Origin: Parasponia andersonii
Lineage: Eukaryota; Streptophyta; Magnoliopsida; Rosales; Cannabaceae
DNA length: 64,000 nucleotides
Reading direction: 5' to 3'
NCBI GenBank assembly: GCA_002914805.1
Contig: JXTB01000070.1
Span: forward strand, 63,169 to 127,168
Shown here: positions 63,213 to 64,000 of the stretch, in pieces
Layout of the letters: every line of letters begins with the position of its first letter
Numbering within the stretch: the stretch's first letter is position 1
The notes under the pieces: generated by a model
What the model was told of the DNA's origin: nothing
What the model saw: the letters and a program-made list of their open reading frames with translations, nothing else
Databases searched by the model: none
Translations under genes and position numbers: made by a program

Positions 63213-63335
63213 GATTATATGCGACCTCTCCCGTGATGGTTATATGCGACCTTGCTCGTGATGGTTATATGCGACCTCGCTCTTGATGGTTATATGCGAC
63301 CTCTTCCACAGGTTTTGTGCGATCTTCTCCGTGCA
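63213..63335. repeat. Tandem repeat, 25 bp unit, four to five copies
   Basis: Unit GTTATATGCGACCTCGCTCG plus TGATG. The first copies are nearly identical; the last two decay. It may belong to the LTR that ends at 63,943. Confidence 0.85.
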
Positions 63336-64000
63336 GTTTGCCTTGACAAACAGGAAACCTATGAAGAGAAGAAAACACGTAACTACCATAAAAGAAACCT
63401 GCAAAAAGAGGGAAACAGGTAAATGCTGTGGAAGAAACCTACAAGGAAAGGGAAACTGAAGACTCCTATTTGCGATTAACTAGTTATCCTTTTTGAGTAG
63501 TTATCCAATTATATTGTTATTTAATTTATGTTACCCAATTGTATAGTTACCCATTTATACAATTAGGATCCTAGAGACATAAGGAACCTTAGGACATAAG
63601 GTCACTATAATCTATATAAAGGGGGCTCTATGTTCCGAAGAAATCATCACCAGTTCTGGGCAGAAACAAGTCACAGAGAATAGAATTCAGAGCAAATTCA
63701 AGTTTGGGTAGTCTAAGGCATTAGAATTCCTCGATAGCTTTTGAGTCTTTCCAAAGTTGTAACCTTGAGTGTTCATCATTATTCATAAAATAGTCAGAAA
63801 ACAGTGGATGTAGGCTCATCTTTTTTGGGGCTGAACCACTATAAAACCCTCTCTCCTTATTTGCTTTGATTATTATCTCAATTCGCACAAGCCACATCTC
63901 TTGATTTTTCATAAATTTATTGTTGATAAAACCTCCATCAACAATTGGCGCTAGAAGGAGGGCTATTCCGGCAGAAATCTTTGTCAAATTCCACCCTTTC
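63336..64000 (+). mobile_element. LTR end and primer-binding site of a gypsy element leaving the window
   Basis: An LTR ends ...CCATCAACA at 63,943 and is followed by TTGGCGCTAGAAGGAGG (63,945-63,961), a gypsy-type primer-binding site. CTATATAAAGGGGG at about 63,612 is the LTR promoter box. The LTR start was not fixed; it lies upstream of 63,340 or further left. The interior lies beyond the window, so intactness cannot be judged. Confidence 0.65.

Noticed and set aside
63213-63335. CRISPR-like array
   Set aside because: The 25 bp units are contiguous with no unique spacers, in a plant nuclear genome.
63721-63987. 88-codon minus-strand frame at the right edge
   Set aside because: It runs antisense across an LTR end and primer-binding site.

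Overview
The window is nuclear DNA of a dicot plant, most likely a woody species. The signs are AT-rich intergenic DNA, GT-AG introns, a nuclear gene for a chloroplast lumen protein, and a dense pile of plant LTR retrotransposons. I could not name the species. Only one host gene looks complete: a three-exon PsbP-domain protein gene of the PPD6 type on the minus strand (14,182-23,920). A disease-resistance-type LRR receptor-like protein gene (about 47,890-53,302, minus) is broken. A probable promoter and first exon of an unrecognised minus-strand gene lie near 62,784-63,070. Almost everything else is mobile-element sequence.

Layout. 1-1,371: AT-rich intergenic DNA with a short degenerate tandem repeat. 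1,372-13,315: a broken Athila-type Ty3/gypsy element with both LTRs, primer-binding site and polypurine tract, and a family-A solo LTR inside its gag. 14,182-23,920: the PPD6 gene. Its 8.1 kb first intron holds a family-B LTR and a 5.5 kb gag-only LTR element with a degenerate tandem repeat. 24,086/24,699-37,779: a minus-strand SIRE-like Ty1/copia fossil. Its 5' LTR has been split by a 3.1 kb CACTA DNA transposon, a family-B solo LTR and an Athila/Tat-like solo LTR. 38,416-46,811: a second, plus-strand SIRE-like copia fossil with a family-B solo LTR inside. 47,890-53,302: the LRR gene, split by a family-B LTR that itself carries a family-A solo LTR. 53,770-61,090: a Tork-like copia fossil cut by a family-A solo LTR, another LTR and a 528 bp TRIM element. 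61,090-64,000: AT-rich DNA, the putative promoter and exon, a 25 bp tandem repeat, and the LTR end and primer-binding site of another gypsy element running off the right edge.

The main biological message is genome turnover. At least seven solo LTRs, most with readable 5 bp target-site duplications, sit inside older elements or genes, so insertion followed by LTR-LTR recombination has been frequent. I found no operon, CRISPR array, RNA gene or convincing new biochemical system. The most unusual pieces are the gag-only intronic element with its internal tandem repeat, the CACTA element with three roughly 0.5 kb internal repeats, and the possible E2F-type promoter. All boundaries and similarity statements are from reading by eye; no alignment or database search was run.
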